Below are positions 41,475-49,206 of a stretch of 49,206 nt of DNA, in pieces. Made by a program: the position numbers and the translations under genes. This DNA is from Streptomyces corynorhini (GTDB taxonomy: Bacteria; Actinomycetota; Actinomycetes; Streptomycetales; Streptomycetaceae): NCBI RefSeq assembly GCF_003346515.1, contig NZ_QQNA01000023.1:1-49206 (forward strand), written 5' to 3'. The notes beneath the pieces are model-generated. The model did not search any database. It was not told the origin of the DNA and saw only the letters and a program-made list of their open reading frames with translations. Positions within the stretch are counted from its first letter, which is position 1. The number at the start of each line of letters is the position of its first letter.

Positions 41475-42816
41475 CATGACGCACGACGACACGGCGGGCG
41501 CGCTCGACGCGACGGCGCTGGAGGAGGTGGTCACCTTCACCTCCGAACTCATCCGGATCGACACCACCAACCGGGGCGGCGGCGACTGCCGCGAGCGGCC
41601 CGCCGCGGAGTACGTGGCCGAGCGGCTCGCCGACGCCGGGATCGAGCCGGTTTTGCTGGAGCGCACCCCGGGCCGCGCCAACGTGGTGGCCAGGATCGAG
41701 GGCACCGACCCGTCCGCCGACGCGCTGCTGGTCCACGGCCATCTGGACGTGGTGCCCGCCGAGGCCGCCGACTGGAGCGTGCACCCCTTCTCCGGAGAGA
41801 TCAGGGACGGGGTGGTGTGGGGGCGCGGCGCCGTCGACATGAAGAACATGGACGCGATGGTCCTGTCCGCCGTCCGCGCCTGGTCCAGGAGCGGCGTCCG
41901 GCCGCGCCGGGACATCGTGATCGCCTACACGGCCGACGAGGAGGCCAGCGCCGAGGACGGCTCCGGCTTCCTCGCCGACCAGCACCCCGAGCTGTTCGAG
42001 GGGTGTACGGAGGGCATCAGCGAGTCCGGCGCCTTCACCTTCCACGCGGGCCCCGGCATGGCCCTCTACCCGATCGGCGCGGGCGAGCGCGGCACCGGCT
42101 GGCTCAAGCTCACCGCGCACGGCCGGGCCGGTCACGGCTCCAAGGTCAACCGCGCCAACGCGGTCAGCCGGCTCGCCGCCGCCGTCGCCAGGATCGGCGA
42201 CCACCCCTGGCCGGTCCGGCTGACCCCGACCGTACGGGCCGCCCTGGCGGAACTCGCCGTGCTCTACGGCATCGACACCGACGTGTACGCGGCGGACTTC
42301 GAGCCGGACGACCTGCTCGGCAAGCTCGGCCCGGCCGCCGCGCTGGTCGAGGCGACGATGAGGAACAGCGCCAACCCGACCGTCCTGGAGGCCGGTTACA
42401 AGGTCAACGTGATTCCCGGACAGGCCACGGCCTATGTGGACGGCCGGATGGTGCCGGGCGGCGAGCTGGAGTTCCGCACCACCATGGACCAGCTCACCGG
42501 CCCCGACGTCGACTGGGAGTTCCACCACCGCGAGGTCGCGCTCCAGGCGCCGGTCGACTCGCCCACCTTCGCCAAGCTGCGCGCCGCCGTCGAGCGCTTC
42601 GACCCGGACGGCCACGTCGTGCCGTACTGCATGTCGGGCGGCACCGACGCCAAGCAGTTCTCCCGTCTCGGCATCACCGGCTACGGGTTCTCCCCGCTCA
42701 AACTGCCCCCGGACTTCGACTACCAGGCGCTGTTCCACGGCGTGGACGAGCGGGTACCCGTCTCCGCGCTGCACTTCGGCGTCCGGGTCCTCGACCACTA
42801 TCTGAAGACCGCTTAG
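41467..42816 (+). CDS. M20-family metallopeptidase (carboxypeptidase/acylase/dipeptidase type)
   Basis: 449 residues. Di-zinc ligands and the general base are all seen: ALLVHGHLDVVPAE (His and base Asp), GRGAVDMKNMDAMVL (bridging Asp), TADEEASAEDGSGFL (Glu-Glu), and GGTDAKQFSRLGI near the C terminus. A dimerisation or lid domain lies between (about 190-330). The group removes C-terminal residues or N-acyl groups from small peptides in the cytoplasm. Start ATG at 41467 overlaps the M55 stop, so translation is coupled. The S9 gene follows after 8 nt. Confidence 0.92.
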   Translation: MADMTHDDTAGALDATALEEVVTFTSELIRIDTTNRGGGDCRERPAAEYVAERLADAGIEPVLLERTPGRANVVARIEGTDPSADALLVHGHLDVVPAEAADWSVHPFSGEIRDGVVWGRGAVDMKNMDAMVLSAVRAWSRSGVRPRRDIVIAYTADEEASAEDGSGFLADQHPELFEGCTEGISESGAFTFHAGPGMALYPIGAGERGTGWLKLTAHGRAGHGSKVNRANAVSRLAAAVARIGDHPWPVRLTPTVRAALAELAVLYGIDTDVYAADFEPDDLLGKLGPAAALVEATMRNSANPTVLEAGYKVNVIPGQATAYVDGRMVPGGELEFRTTMDQLTGPDVDWEFHHREVALQAPVDSPTFAKLRAAVERFDPDGHVVPYCMSGGTDAKQFSRLGITGYGFSPLKLPPDFDYQALFHGVDERVPVSALHFGVRVLDHYLKTA

Positions 42817-42824
42817 GAGCGTAC

Positions 42825-44867
42825 GTGGACAGAGTGGGAAGCGCGCGGGAGCGTACGGAACGGGACGCGGCGCGCGTCGAGCCGTACGGGAGCTGGCCGT
42901 CCCCCGTCGACGCGGCTCTGGCCGCCTCGCGCGACGGCCGGCCCGAGTACGTGGGCGTGGTCGGCGACGAGGTGTGGTGGACCGAGCCGCGCCCGGCCGA
43001 GGCGGGCCGCCGCGCGCTGGTGCGCCGCCGGGCCGACGGCCGCGCGGAGCCGGTCCTGCCGGCCCCCTGGAACGTCCGCAGCCGGGTCGTCGAGTACGGC
43101 GGGACGCCGTGGGCCGGTGCCGCGCGCGCCGACGGCGGCCCGCTCGTCGTCTTCGTCCACTTCCCCGACCAGCGGCTCTACGCGTACGAGCCGGACGGCG
43201 CGGCGGAGCCCCGGCCGCTCACCCCGGTCTCGGCGACCGGCGGCGGGCTGCGCTGGGCCGACCCGCGCGTCCTGCTCGACCGGGGCGAACTCTGGTGCGT
43301 ACTGGAGGAGTTCACCGGCGAGGGCCCCACCGACGTACGGCGGGTGATCGCGGCCGTACCGCTGGACGGCTCGGCAGCCGAGGACCGTACGGCCGTACGG
43401 GAACTCTCCGACGACAGCCACCGCTTCGTCACCGGGCCCCGGCTCTCCCCGGACGGGCGCCACGCGGCATGGCTCGCCTGGGACCACCCGCGGATGCCCT
43501 GGGACGGCACGGAGGTCATGCTGGGCGAGGTCGCGGGCAGCGGCCCCTTCCGGCGGGTACGGCCGGTCGCCGGAGGCATCGAGGAGTCGGTCGCCCAGGT
43601 CGACTGGGCCCCCGACGGCGCACTCCTGTTCGTCTCCGACAGCGGCGGCTGGTGGGAGCTGCACCGCGCCCGGACGGCCGACGGCGGGCCTGACCTCGTC
43701 GAGCGCACCGTCCTGTGCCCCGGCCGCGGCGAGGAGTTCGGCGGGCCGCTCTGGAAGATCGGCCTCCAGTGGTTCCAGCCGCTGGCGGACGGGCTGGTCG
43801 CCGTCGTCCACGGCAGCGGCACGACGGCCCTCGGCGTCCTCGACCCGGCCACCGGCGACCTGGTGGACGCGGCGGGACCCTGGACCGAGTGGGCCCCGAC
43901 CCTCGCCGTGCGGGGCGAGCGGGTGATCGGCGTCGCCGCGGGACCGCACAGCGGCTACGAGGTCGTGGAGCTGGACACCGGCTCGGGACACGCCCGGGTG
44001 ATCGGCGCGGCACACCACGACGCCGTGGACCCCGCTTACTACCCCGAGCCGGCTCTCCGTACCTTCACCGGGCCCGGCGGCCGGGAGATCCACGCCCAGA
44101 TCTATCCGCCGCGCCACCCCGGACGCACCGCGCCCGAGGGGGAGCGGCCGCCCTACGTGGTGTGGGCGCACGGCGGCCCCACCGGGCACGCCCCGCTCGT
44201 GCTCGACCTGGAGATCGCCTACTTCACCTCGCGGGGCATCGGCGTCGCCGAGGTCAACTACGGCGGCTCCGCCGGTTACGGGCGGGAGTACCGCAACCGG
44301 CTGCGCGGGCAGTGGGGCGTCGTCGACGTCGAGGACTGCGCGGCCGTCGCCGGGGCGCTGGCGGCGGAGGGCACCGCCGACCCCGCCCGGCTCGCCGTGC
44401 GCGGCGGCAGCGCGGGCGGCTGGACGGCGGCGGCGTCGCTGACCGCCACCGACGTCTACGCCTGCGGCACCATCATCTACCCGATCCTGGACCTGCTGGG
44501 CTGGGCCACCGACGAGACCCACGACTTCGAGTCCCAGTACCTGGAATCGCTCGTCGGACCGCTCGCCGAGGTCCCGGAGCGCTACCACGAGCGCTCGCCG
44601 CTGCACCACGTGGACCGGATCACCACGCCGTTCCTGCTGCTCCAGGGCCTCGACGACGTGATCTGCCCGCCCGCGCAGTGCGAGCGCTTCCTCGGCGCGG
44701 TGGCCGGACGCGGGATCCCGCACGCGTACCACGCCTTCGAGGGCGAGGGGCACGGCTTCCGCAGGGCCGACACCATGGTCCGCGCCCTGGAGGCCGAACT
44801 GTCCCTGTACGCACAGACGTTCGGCATCGACCGTGACGACGTGCCGCGGCTGGAGCTGAAGCGGTGA
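42825..44867 (+). CDS. S9-family (prolyl oligopeptidase/acylaminoacyl-peptidase type) serine peptidase
   Basis: 680 residues from GTG 42825. The N-terminal 420 residues form a beta-propeller (repeats such as GRHAAWLAWDHPRMPWDGTE and VDWAPDGALLFVSDSGGWWE). The C-terminal alpha/beta hydrolase has the nucleophile Ser529 in RGGSAGGWTA, Asp in LLQGLDDVICPP, and His in EGEGHGFRRADT. It cleaves short peptides that enter the propeller chamber; no signal peptide, so cytoplasmic. It follows M20 by 8 nt and overlaps the S66 gene by 4 nt. Related proteins are annotated dipeptidyl aminopeptidase or acyl-peptide hydrolase; specificity is open. Confidence 0.93.
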   Translation: MDRVGSARERTERDAARVEPYGSWPSPVDAALAASRDGRPEYVGVVGDEVWWTEPRPAEAGRRALVRRRADGRAEPVLPAPWNVRSRVVEYGGTPWAGAARADGGPLVVFVHFPDQRLYAYEPDGAAEPRPLTPVSATGGGLRWADPRVLLDRGELWCVLEEFTGEGPTDVRRVIAAVPLDGSAAEDRTAVRELSDDSHRFVTGPRLSPDGRHAAWLAWDHPRMPWDGTEVMLGEVAGSGPFRRVRPVAGGIEESVAQVDWAPDGALLFVSDSGGWWELHRARTADGGPDLVERTVLCPGRGEEFGGPLWKIGLQWFQPLADGLVAVVHGSGTTALGVLDPATGDLVDAAGPWTEWAPTLAVRGERVIGVAAGPHSGYEVVELDTGSGHARVIGAAHHDAVDPAYYPEPALRTFTGPGGREIHAQIYPPRHPGRTAPEGERPPYVVWAHGGPTGHAPLVLDLEIAYFTSRGIGVAEVNYGGSAGYGREYRNRLRGQWGVVDVEDCAAVAGALAAEGTADPARLAVRGGSAGGWTAAASLTATDVYACGTIIYPILDLLGWATDETHDFESQYLESLVGPLAEVPERYHERSPLHHVDRITTPFLLLQGLDDVICPPAQCERFLGAVAGRGIPHAYHAFEGEGHGFRRADTMVRALEAELSLYAQTFGIDRDDVPRLELKR

Positions 44868-45832
44868 GCGCTCCTCGGGGCGTGGTTCCGCTGACCCGGC
44901 CCGCGCGGCTGCGCCCCGGGGCGAGGGTCGCCGTCGTGGCGCCCAGCGGACCCGTCCCCGAGGAGCGCCTCGAACCCGGTCTCGACATCCTGCGCGGCTG
45001 GGGCCTCGACCCGGTCGTGGCCCCCCATGTCCGGGGCCGCCACCCCCGGTTCGGCTACCTCGCGGGCACGGACGGGGACCGCGCCCGCGACCTCCAGGAC
45101 GCCTGGTGCGATCCGTCGGTGAGCGCGGTGCTGTGCGCCAGGGGCGGGTACGGGGCCCAGCGCATGGTGGACCTGCTGGACTGGACCGCGATGCGCGCGG
45201 CGGGCCCCAAGGTGTTCGTCGGCTACAGCGACATCACCGCGCTGCACGAGGCGTTCGCCGTACGGCTGGGACTGGCCACGCTGCACGGCCCCATGACCGC
45301 CACCCTCGCCTTCCTCGACGACGCCAGGACCCGGGAGTCGCTGCGCGCCACGCTCTTCGCGCCCGAGTCGGTCCGCACCCTCGCGCCGGACACCGCGCGC
45401 GTCCTGGTGCCCGGCCGGGCGGCGGGCGTCACGCTCGGCGGCTGCGTCAGCCTGCTCGCCGCGGAGCTGGGCACGCCGGGGGCGCGGCCCTCGGCGGCGG
45501 GCGGGCTGCTGCTGATCGAGGACATCGGGGAGGAGCCCTACCGGCTCGACCGGATCCTCACCCAACTGCTGCGCTCCGGCTGGCTCGACGGCGTCGCCGG
45601 GATCGCGCTCGGCTCCTGGGAGGGGTGCGGCCCGTACGAGGAGGTGCGCGCCGTCCTGCTGGACCGGCTCGGGACGCTGGGCGTGCCGGTCGTGGAGGAG
45701 CTGGGTTTCGGCCACGCGGACACGGCGCCGACCATGCCCCTCGGGCTGCCCGCGGTGCTGGAGGCGGCGCCGGGGGAGGGGCCGGGGGAAGGGCGCGCGA
45801 CACTCACCCTGGACGTACCCGCGTTGGCCTGA
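44864..45832 (+). CDS. S66-family LD-carboxypeptidase (LdcA/MccF-like)
   Basis: 322 residues. VAVVAPSGPVPEERL opens the fold; the nucleophile serine is in VFVGYSDITALHEAF (about residue 120), after VLCARGGYGAQRMVDLL. LLIEDIGEEPYRLDRILTQL and GFGHADTAPTMPLG provide the Glu and His of the Ser-Glu-His triad. Members cut LD bonds of recycled murein tetrapeptides, or detoxify microcin C. GTG start overlaps the S9 stop (GTGA). Last gene of the four-peptidase operon; its LD specificity fits with the D-aminopeptidase at the operon's head. Confidence 0.92.
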   Translation: MSAPRGVVPLTRPARLRPGARVAVVAPSGPVPEERLEPGLDILRGWGLDPVVAPHVRGRHPRFGYLAGTDGDRARDLQDAWCDPSVSAVLCARGGYGAQRMVDLLDWTAMRAAGPKVFVGYSDITALHEAFAVRLGLATLHGPMTATLAFLDDARTRESLRATLFAPESVRTLAPDTARVLVPGRAAGVTLGGCVSLLAAELGTPGARPSAAGGLLLIEDIGEEPYRLDRILTQLLRSGWLDGVAGIALGSWEGCGPYEEVRAVLLDRLGTLGVPVVEELGFGHADTAPTMPLGLPAVLEAAPGEGPGEGRATLTLDVPALA

Positions 45833-45863
45833 CGGTTCCGCCGACGAGGTCTACGCTGGTCCG

Positions 45864-46514
45864 ATGTCCGACCGCGTAGCCCAGCTCCCGCCCCAGCCCC
45901 TGCCCGCGCCGCCGACGCCGCTCGGCGAGGGCTCCCGTACCTTCGTACGCGCTTTCCGCCAGGACGACGCCGAGGAGTTCACCGCCCGCGCCCGCGAGAG
46001 CGCGGACCTGCACGCCCCCTGGCTTCCGCTGCCGAGGGACCCGGAGGCGTACGCCGTCTACGCGGGCCGGCTCCTGGACGACCCCGCGCGGGCGGGCCAT
46101 CTCGTCTGCGCCGCCGAAGACGGCGCGATCGCCGGGTTCGTCAACATCAACAACATCGTCCACGGCGCCTTCCGGTGCGGCGCCCTCGGCTACGGTGCGT
46201 TCGCGCACGCCGCCGGGCGCGGACTGATGCGGGAGGGGCTCGGCCTGGTCCTGCGCCACGCGTTCGGCCCGCTCGGGCTGCACCGGCTGGAGGCCAACAT
46301 CCAGCCGGGCAACACCCGTTCGCTGACGTTCGTGCGGCGCGCCGGATTCCGGCGGGAGGGCTATTCGCCGGACTTCCTGTACATCGACGGGGCCTGGCGC
46401 GGCCACGAGCGCTGGGCGATCACGGCGGAGATGACGGCGGACGCGCGGGTGTCGGACGGGGCGCTGCCCGACGCGTGGCCCACGCCCCGTCCGCAGCGGC
46501 CGTCCGGCCGCTGA
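45864..46514 (+). CDS. GNAT-family N-acetyltransferase, RimJ/RimL type
   Basis: 216 residues. The acetyl-CoA pyrophosphate loop region is LGYGAFAHAAGRGLMREGLG (about residues 111-130), and HRLEANIQPGNTRSLTFVRR followed by AGFRREGYSPDFLYIDG is the RimJ-type C-terminal core. Such enzymes acetylate N termini of ribosomal proteins, other amines or antibiotics; substrate unknown. It follows the S66 gene by 31 nt on the same strand and could be the operon's last member, but it may also have its own promoter (no clear one seen). Confidence 0.88.
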   Translation: MSDRVAQLPPQPLPAPPTPLGEGSRTFVRAFRQDDAEEFTARARESADLHAPWLPLPRDPEAYAVYAGRLLDDPARAGHLVCAAEDGAIAGFVNINNIVHGAFRCGALGYGAFAHAAGRGLMREGLGLVLRHAFGPLGLHRLEANIQPGNTRSLTFVRRAGFRREGYSPDFLYIDGAWRGHERWAITAEMTADARVSDGALPDAWPTPRPQRPSGR

Positions 46515-46539
46515 AGCGTGTCGACGACCGCGGCGGGCG

Positions 46540-46899
46540 TCAGCCGGCCTCGGCGCCCTTGCGGTCGACGTACTCGAAGATCGAGCCGTCGGGATGGACG
46601 GCGATCAGGTTGCGGCCCGCCGGGGTCGCCACCGGGCCCACGATCACCTGGGCGCCGGTCCCGGTGAGGACGGCCTTCGCCTCGTCGACGTCCTCGACGG
46701 CGATGGTGGCCATCACCTTGCGCAGGATGTCGATCTCCGCGGCCGGACCGCTCATCAGCAGGAAGCAGCCGACGGCGGCGACCGAGACCCCGCCGCGCTC
46801 GAAGCGGAGCGCGGCGCTGCTGGTGAGACGTTCGTAGAACGCCACCGAGGTCTCCAGGTCGTCGACGCAGACGCGCAGCGTGGTTCCCAGGATTTCCAT
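46540..46899 (-). CDS. VOC-family (glyoxalase/bleomycin resistance-like) protein
   Basis: 119 residues, one VOC unit: ILGTTLRVCVDDLETSVAFY at the N terminus and AGRNLIAVHPDGSIFEYVDR at the C terminus, with paired beta-alpha-beta modules. Metal ligands are incomplete to my eye: there is no obvious H-x-E pair at the usual places, so it may bind rather than catalyse. It likely forms a dimer. Convergent with the GNAT gene, 25 bp apart. Confidence 0.85.
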   Translation of the reverse strand: MEILGTTLRVCVDDLETSVAFYERLTSSAALRFERGGVSVAAVGCFLLMSGPAAEIDILRKVMATIAVEDVDEAKAVLTGTGAQVIVGPVATPAGRNLIAVHPDGSIFEYVDRKGAEAG

Positions 46900-46983
46900 G
46901 CCCCACAGGGTAGTTGGTCGAGCCCCCGGCGTGGGGCCCGGGAGCCCGGCCGCGCCCAGACGCCAGGCGCTCAGATGCCGCGC

Positions 46984-47799
46984 TCAGGCGCGGCAGAGGA
47001 TCTCGCCGTGCGGGACCAGGAACCAGGCGTCCTCGGCCGCGCCCCACTCCCGCCACGCCCGCGCCAGCTCCGCGAGCCCCTCGGCCGTGGCGTGGCCGCC
47101 GCCCACGGCGACCCCCGCGTACCCCGACGCCGTCGTACGGTCCGCCCACAGCCCGCTCCACCAGGCGCGCTCCCCCGGGTCGGCGAAGCACCAGGCGCTC
47201 GCCGTCGCGGTGACGGCGCCGTCGGCGAAGCCCGCCTGCCGCGCCCACGAGACCAGCCGGCGTCCGGCGTCCGGTTCGCCGCCGTTGGCGCGGGCCACCC
47301 GCCGGTACAGCTCCTGCCAGTCCTCCAGCCCGGATACGGCGGGGAACCAGGCGAAGGCGCCGTAGTCCGCGTCGCGCACCGCGACCACCCCGCCGGGCCG
47401 GCACACCCGGCGCAGCTCGCGCAGCGCCCCCACCGGGTCACCGACGTGCTGCAGCACCTGATGGGCGTGGACGACGTCGAAGGAGTCGTCCGGGAAGTCC
47501 AGCGCGTGGACATCGGCGACCGCGAAGCGGACGTTGTCCGCCCCGGCCGAGGCCGCCGCCTCCCGCGCCTTGTCCAGTACGCCCGCTTCCGCGTCCACGG
47601 CCGTCACCGTCCCCGGGGCCACCAGCGCCGCCAGATCGGCGGTGATGGTCCCCGGTCCGCACCCCACGTCCAGCACGTCCTGGCCCGCGGCCAGTTCGGG
47701 CAGGAGGTACGCGGCCGAGTTGGCGGCCGTGCGCCAGCGGTGCGAACGCAGCACCGACTCGTGGTGCCCGTGGGTGTAGACAGCGGTCTCTCTCGGCAT
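46984..47799 (-). CDS. Class I SAM-dependent methyltransferase (UbiE/COQ5-like fold)
   Basis: 271 residues. Motif I is VLDVGCGPGTITADLAALV (about residue 42), then TAVDAEAGVLDKAREAA, VADVHALDFPDDSFDVVHAH, and LRRVCRPGGVVAVRDADYGA as the post-motif strands. Proteins of this type methylate small metabolites. Start at the ATG ending 47799, behind an excellent ggagggag site; the longer frame is not needed. Confidence 0.9.
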   Translation of the reverse strand: MPRETAVYTHGHHESVLRSHRWRTAANSAAYLLPELAAGQDVLDVGCGPGTITADLAALVAPGTVTAVDAEAGVLDKAREAAASAGADNVRFAVADVHALDFPDDSFDVVHAHQVLQHVGDPVGALRELRRVCRPGGVVAVRDADYGAFAWFPAVSGLEDWQELYRRVARANGGEPDAGRRLVSWARQAGFADGAVTATASAWCFADPGERAWWSGLWADRTTASGYAGVAVGGGHATAEGLAELARAWREWGAAEDAWFLVPHGEILCRA

Positions 47800-47920
47800 G
47801 GCCGGACTCCCTCTCCGCTCCTGAAGTGGTCCTGCCACGCTACGCCCGCATGTCGCATCATGAGACCCGTGTCTTGCCATGTGGTCAACGGGTGTTCTCC
47901 GTCCACCGCCGGGTCCCGGC

Positions 47921-49206
47921 CTACAGCAGCGCCTTCGGCCGGTAGACCCGCAGCGCCTCCGCCGCCTTGTCGAGGGTCAACTCGCTCGGCGCCTCGGCCA
48001 CTTCGCCGTCGAAGGCCAGCGGGGTGCCCGGCGCGATGCCGGTGAGGCGCACCCGGCGCATCCGTTCGGCCGCGTGGAACGGCGAGCGGCTGAGCGGGCC
48101 CGCCAGGGCGGCGCCGAGCAGACGCAGGCCCGGCGTCCGGCCGCCGTGGACGATCCGTACGTCCAGCAGCCCGTCGGCCAGATCGCGGCGGTGGCCCGGC
48201 GTGGGGCCCATCTGCCCGTACATGCCGTTCCCGGCGAACATCAGCCACAGCGAGCGCCGCCGGCCCTCGAACTCGGCGTCCAGCTGATGCCGGCCGCGCA
48301 GCACCTTCAGCGCCGCCAGCACCCCGGCGGGCCAGCCGCCGATCCGCGGCGACCAGTGCTCGCGCACCCGGACCAGCTCCGGGTAGACGCCCAGGCTGAA
48401 GGTGTTGAGGAAGTGGCCGGGCGTACTCCCGTCCGGGCCGGGGGAGAAGCGCCCCAGGTCGACCCGGACGGCGTCCCCCTCGGTCACCGCCCTGACCGTG
48501 TCGTGGACGTGCTCTATGCCCAGGTCGTACGCGAAGTGGTTCAGCGTGCCGCCGGGGAAGACCGCCAGCGGCAGCCCGTGCCGCACGGCGACCACCGCGG
48601 CCCGGTTGACGGTGCCGTCGCCGCCGAGCACGCCCAGCGCGCGGCAGCGGTCCGCCGCCTTGTCCAGCTCGCTCCCGACGTCCCGCGGATCGCACTCCAC
48701 GACCTCCGCCTCCGGCAGCGCGTCGTGCACCAGGCTCGCCGTGTCCGAGGACCCGGAGGCGCGGTTGACCACCACGACCAGCCCCCGGCCGCCGGGCAGC
48801 GCGGGCGCCTCGGCGTACGGGCGGCCCGGCGAGGGCAGCTGCGCGCGGGTGGGCACCAGCCCGCGCACCGCGTAGGCCGCGCCCACCCCGAGCGCCGCGC
48901 CCACCACCACGTCGCTCGGATAGTGCACGCCGGTGTAGACCCGGGAGAGCGCCACGGCGGCGGCCACGGGTGCCACCGCCGCGCCCCAGCCCTTCGACTC
49001 CAGCGCGACCCCGGTCGCGAAGGCGGCGGCCGAGGCCGCGTGCCCGGACGGGAAGGACGTGGTGAACGGCTGCCGCTTCAGGCGCCGGATGACCGGGACG
49101 ACATCGAGCGCGGGCCGCCCCCGCCGCACCGCGTGCTTGCCCACCGTGTTGATGGCCGCCGAGGCGACCCCCAGCGACACGGCCCCCCGCAGCGCCGCCC
49201 GCCGTG
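47921..49206 (-). CDS. PAP2 phosphatase fused to a diacylglycerol kinase catalytic domain (N terminus outside window)
   Basis: The frame stays open to the right edge, so the gene is partial; at least 428 residues are present. The PAP2 part shows all three phosphatase motifs: KHAVRRGRP, FPSGHAASAAAFATG, and SRVYTGVHYPSDVVVG. After a short linker, the lipid kinase part begins LVVVVNRASGSSD and has the nucleotide motif GVLGGDGTVNRAAV, then LAVFPGGTLNHFAYDLGIE. One polypeptide would thus both phosphorylate a lipid and dephosphorylate a lipid phosphate, acting at the membrane. The first PAP2 helices are missing. Confidence 0.92.
   Translation of the reverse strand, partial: RRAALRGAVSLGVASAAINTVGKHAVRRGRPALDVVPVIRRLKRQPFTTSFPSGHAASAAAFATGVALESKGWGAAVAPVAAAVALSRVYTGVHYPSDVVVGAALGVGAAYAVRGLVPTRAQLPSPGRPYAEAPALPGGRGLVVVVNRASGSSDTASLVHDALPEAEVVECDPRDVGSELDKAADRCRALGVLGGDGTVNRAAVVAVRHGLPLAVFPGGTLNHFAYDLGIEHVHDTVRAVTEGDAVRVDLGRFSPGPDGSTPGHFLNTFSLGVYPELVRVREHWSPRIGGWPAGVLAALKVLRGRHQLDAEFEGRRRSLWLMFAGNGMYGQMGPTPGHRRDLADGLLDVRIVHGGRTPGLRLLGAALAGPLSRSPFHAAERMRRVRLTGIAPGTPLAFDGEVAEAPSELTLDKAAEALRVYRPKALL

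Overview
The window is high-GC actinobacterial DNA that reads as the chromosome of a Streptomyces species. Almost every position is coding, third codon positions are strongly G/C, GTG starts are frequent, and the order ada-alkA, ogt, pssA, psd, ethylmalonyl-CoA genes, TetR gene, 3-hydroxyacyl-CoA dehydrogenase is typical of that genus. I see no rRNA, tRNA, CRISPR array or complete insertion sequence.

Layout. 63-7023 (+): a tight five-gene catabolic-looking operon (ThDP enzyme, class III CoA-transferase, GntR/UTRA regulator, FGGY kinase, cytoplasmic gamma-glutamyltransferase-family Ntn hydrolase), followed by an inositol-monophosphatase-type phosphatase. 8069-9032 (-): a secreted TNT-domain protein (predicted NAD(P) glycohydrolase) and a 77-residue partner that may be its immunity protein. 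9195-11658: a nucleotidyltransferase and a divergent FAD oxidoreductase whose stop codon carries a 163-bp MITE-like insertion. 12115-14155 (+): alkylation repair (Ada-AlkA fusion, then Ogt). 14346-16338: a TMEM175-type channel converging on a secreted propeller-like protein. 16465-19042 (-): a TPR-like gene frameshifted at an 8-bp microsatellite, a MerR regulator fused to a sliding-clamp-like domain, and a Nudix hydrolase.

19378-22021: glycerate kinase converging on pssA, whose reading frame runs 249 bp into the kinase gene; psd lies upstream of pssA. 22202-31745 (-): the ethylmalonyl-CoA pathway (Ccr, Ecm/MeaA, CitE-type lyase, MaoC hydratase, acyl-CoA dehydrogenase) with a TetR regulator and a duplicated 3-hydroxyacyl-CoA dehydrogenase. 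Together these would turn acetyl-CoA-derived C4 units into methylmalonyl/ethylmalonyl-CoA, glyoxylate and propionyl-CoA, feeding both anaplerosis and polyketide extender supply. Ccr has gained five 12-residue repeats at its C terminus.

32014-40385: HEAT-like protein, Rv2578c-type radical SAM protein, SRPBCC protein, a DHA2 exporter with three beta-sandwich repeats on its tail, a PAS-GAF-SpoIIE-HATPase phosphatase, and a methyltransferase. 40641-45832 (+): four peptidases of unrelated families (M55, M20, S9, S66) in one coupled operon, suggesting breakdown of D-amino-acid-containing or peptidoglycan-derived peptides. 45864-end: GNAT acetyltransferase, VOC protein, SAM methyltransferase and a PAP2-diacylglycerol-kinase fusion cut by the window edge.

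All functions are read from motifs and remembered family resemblance; no database search was possible.
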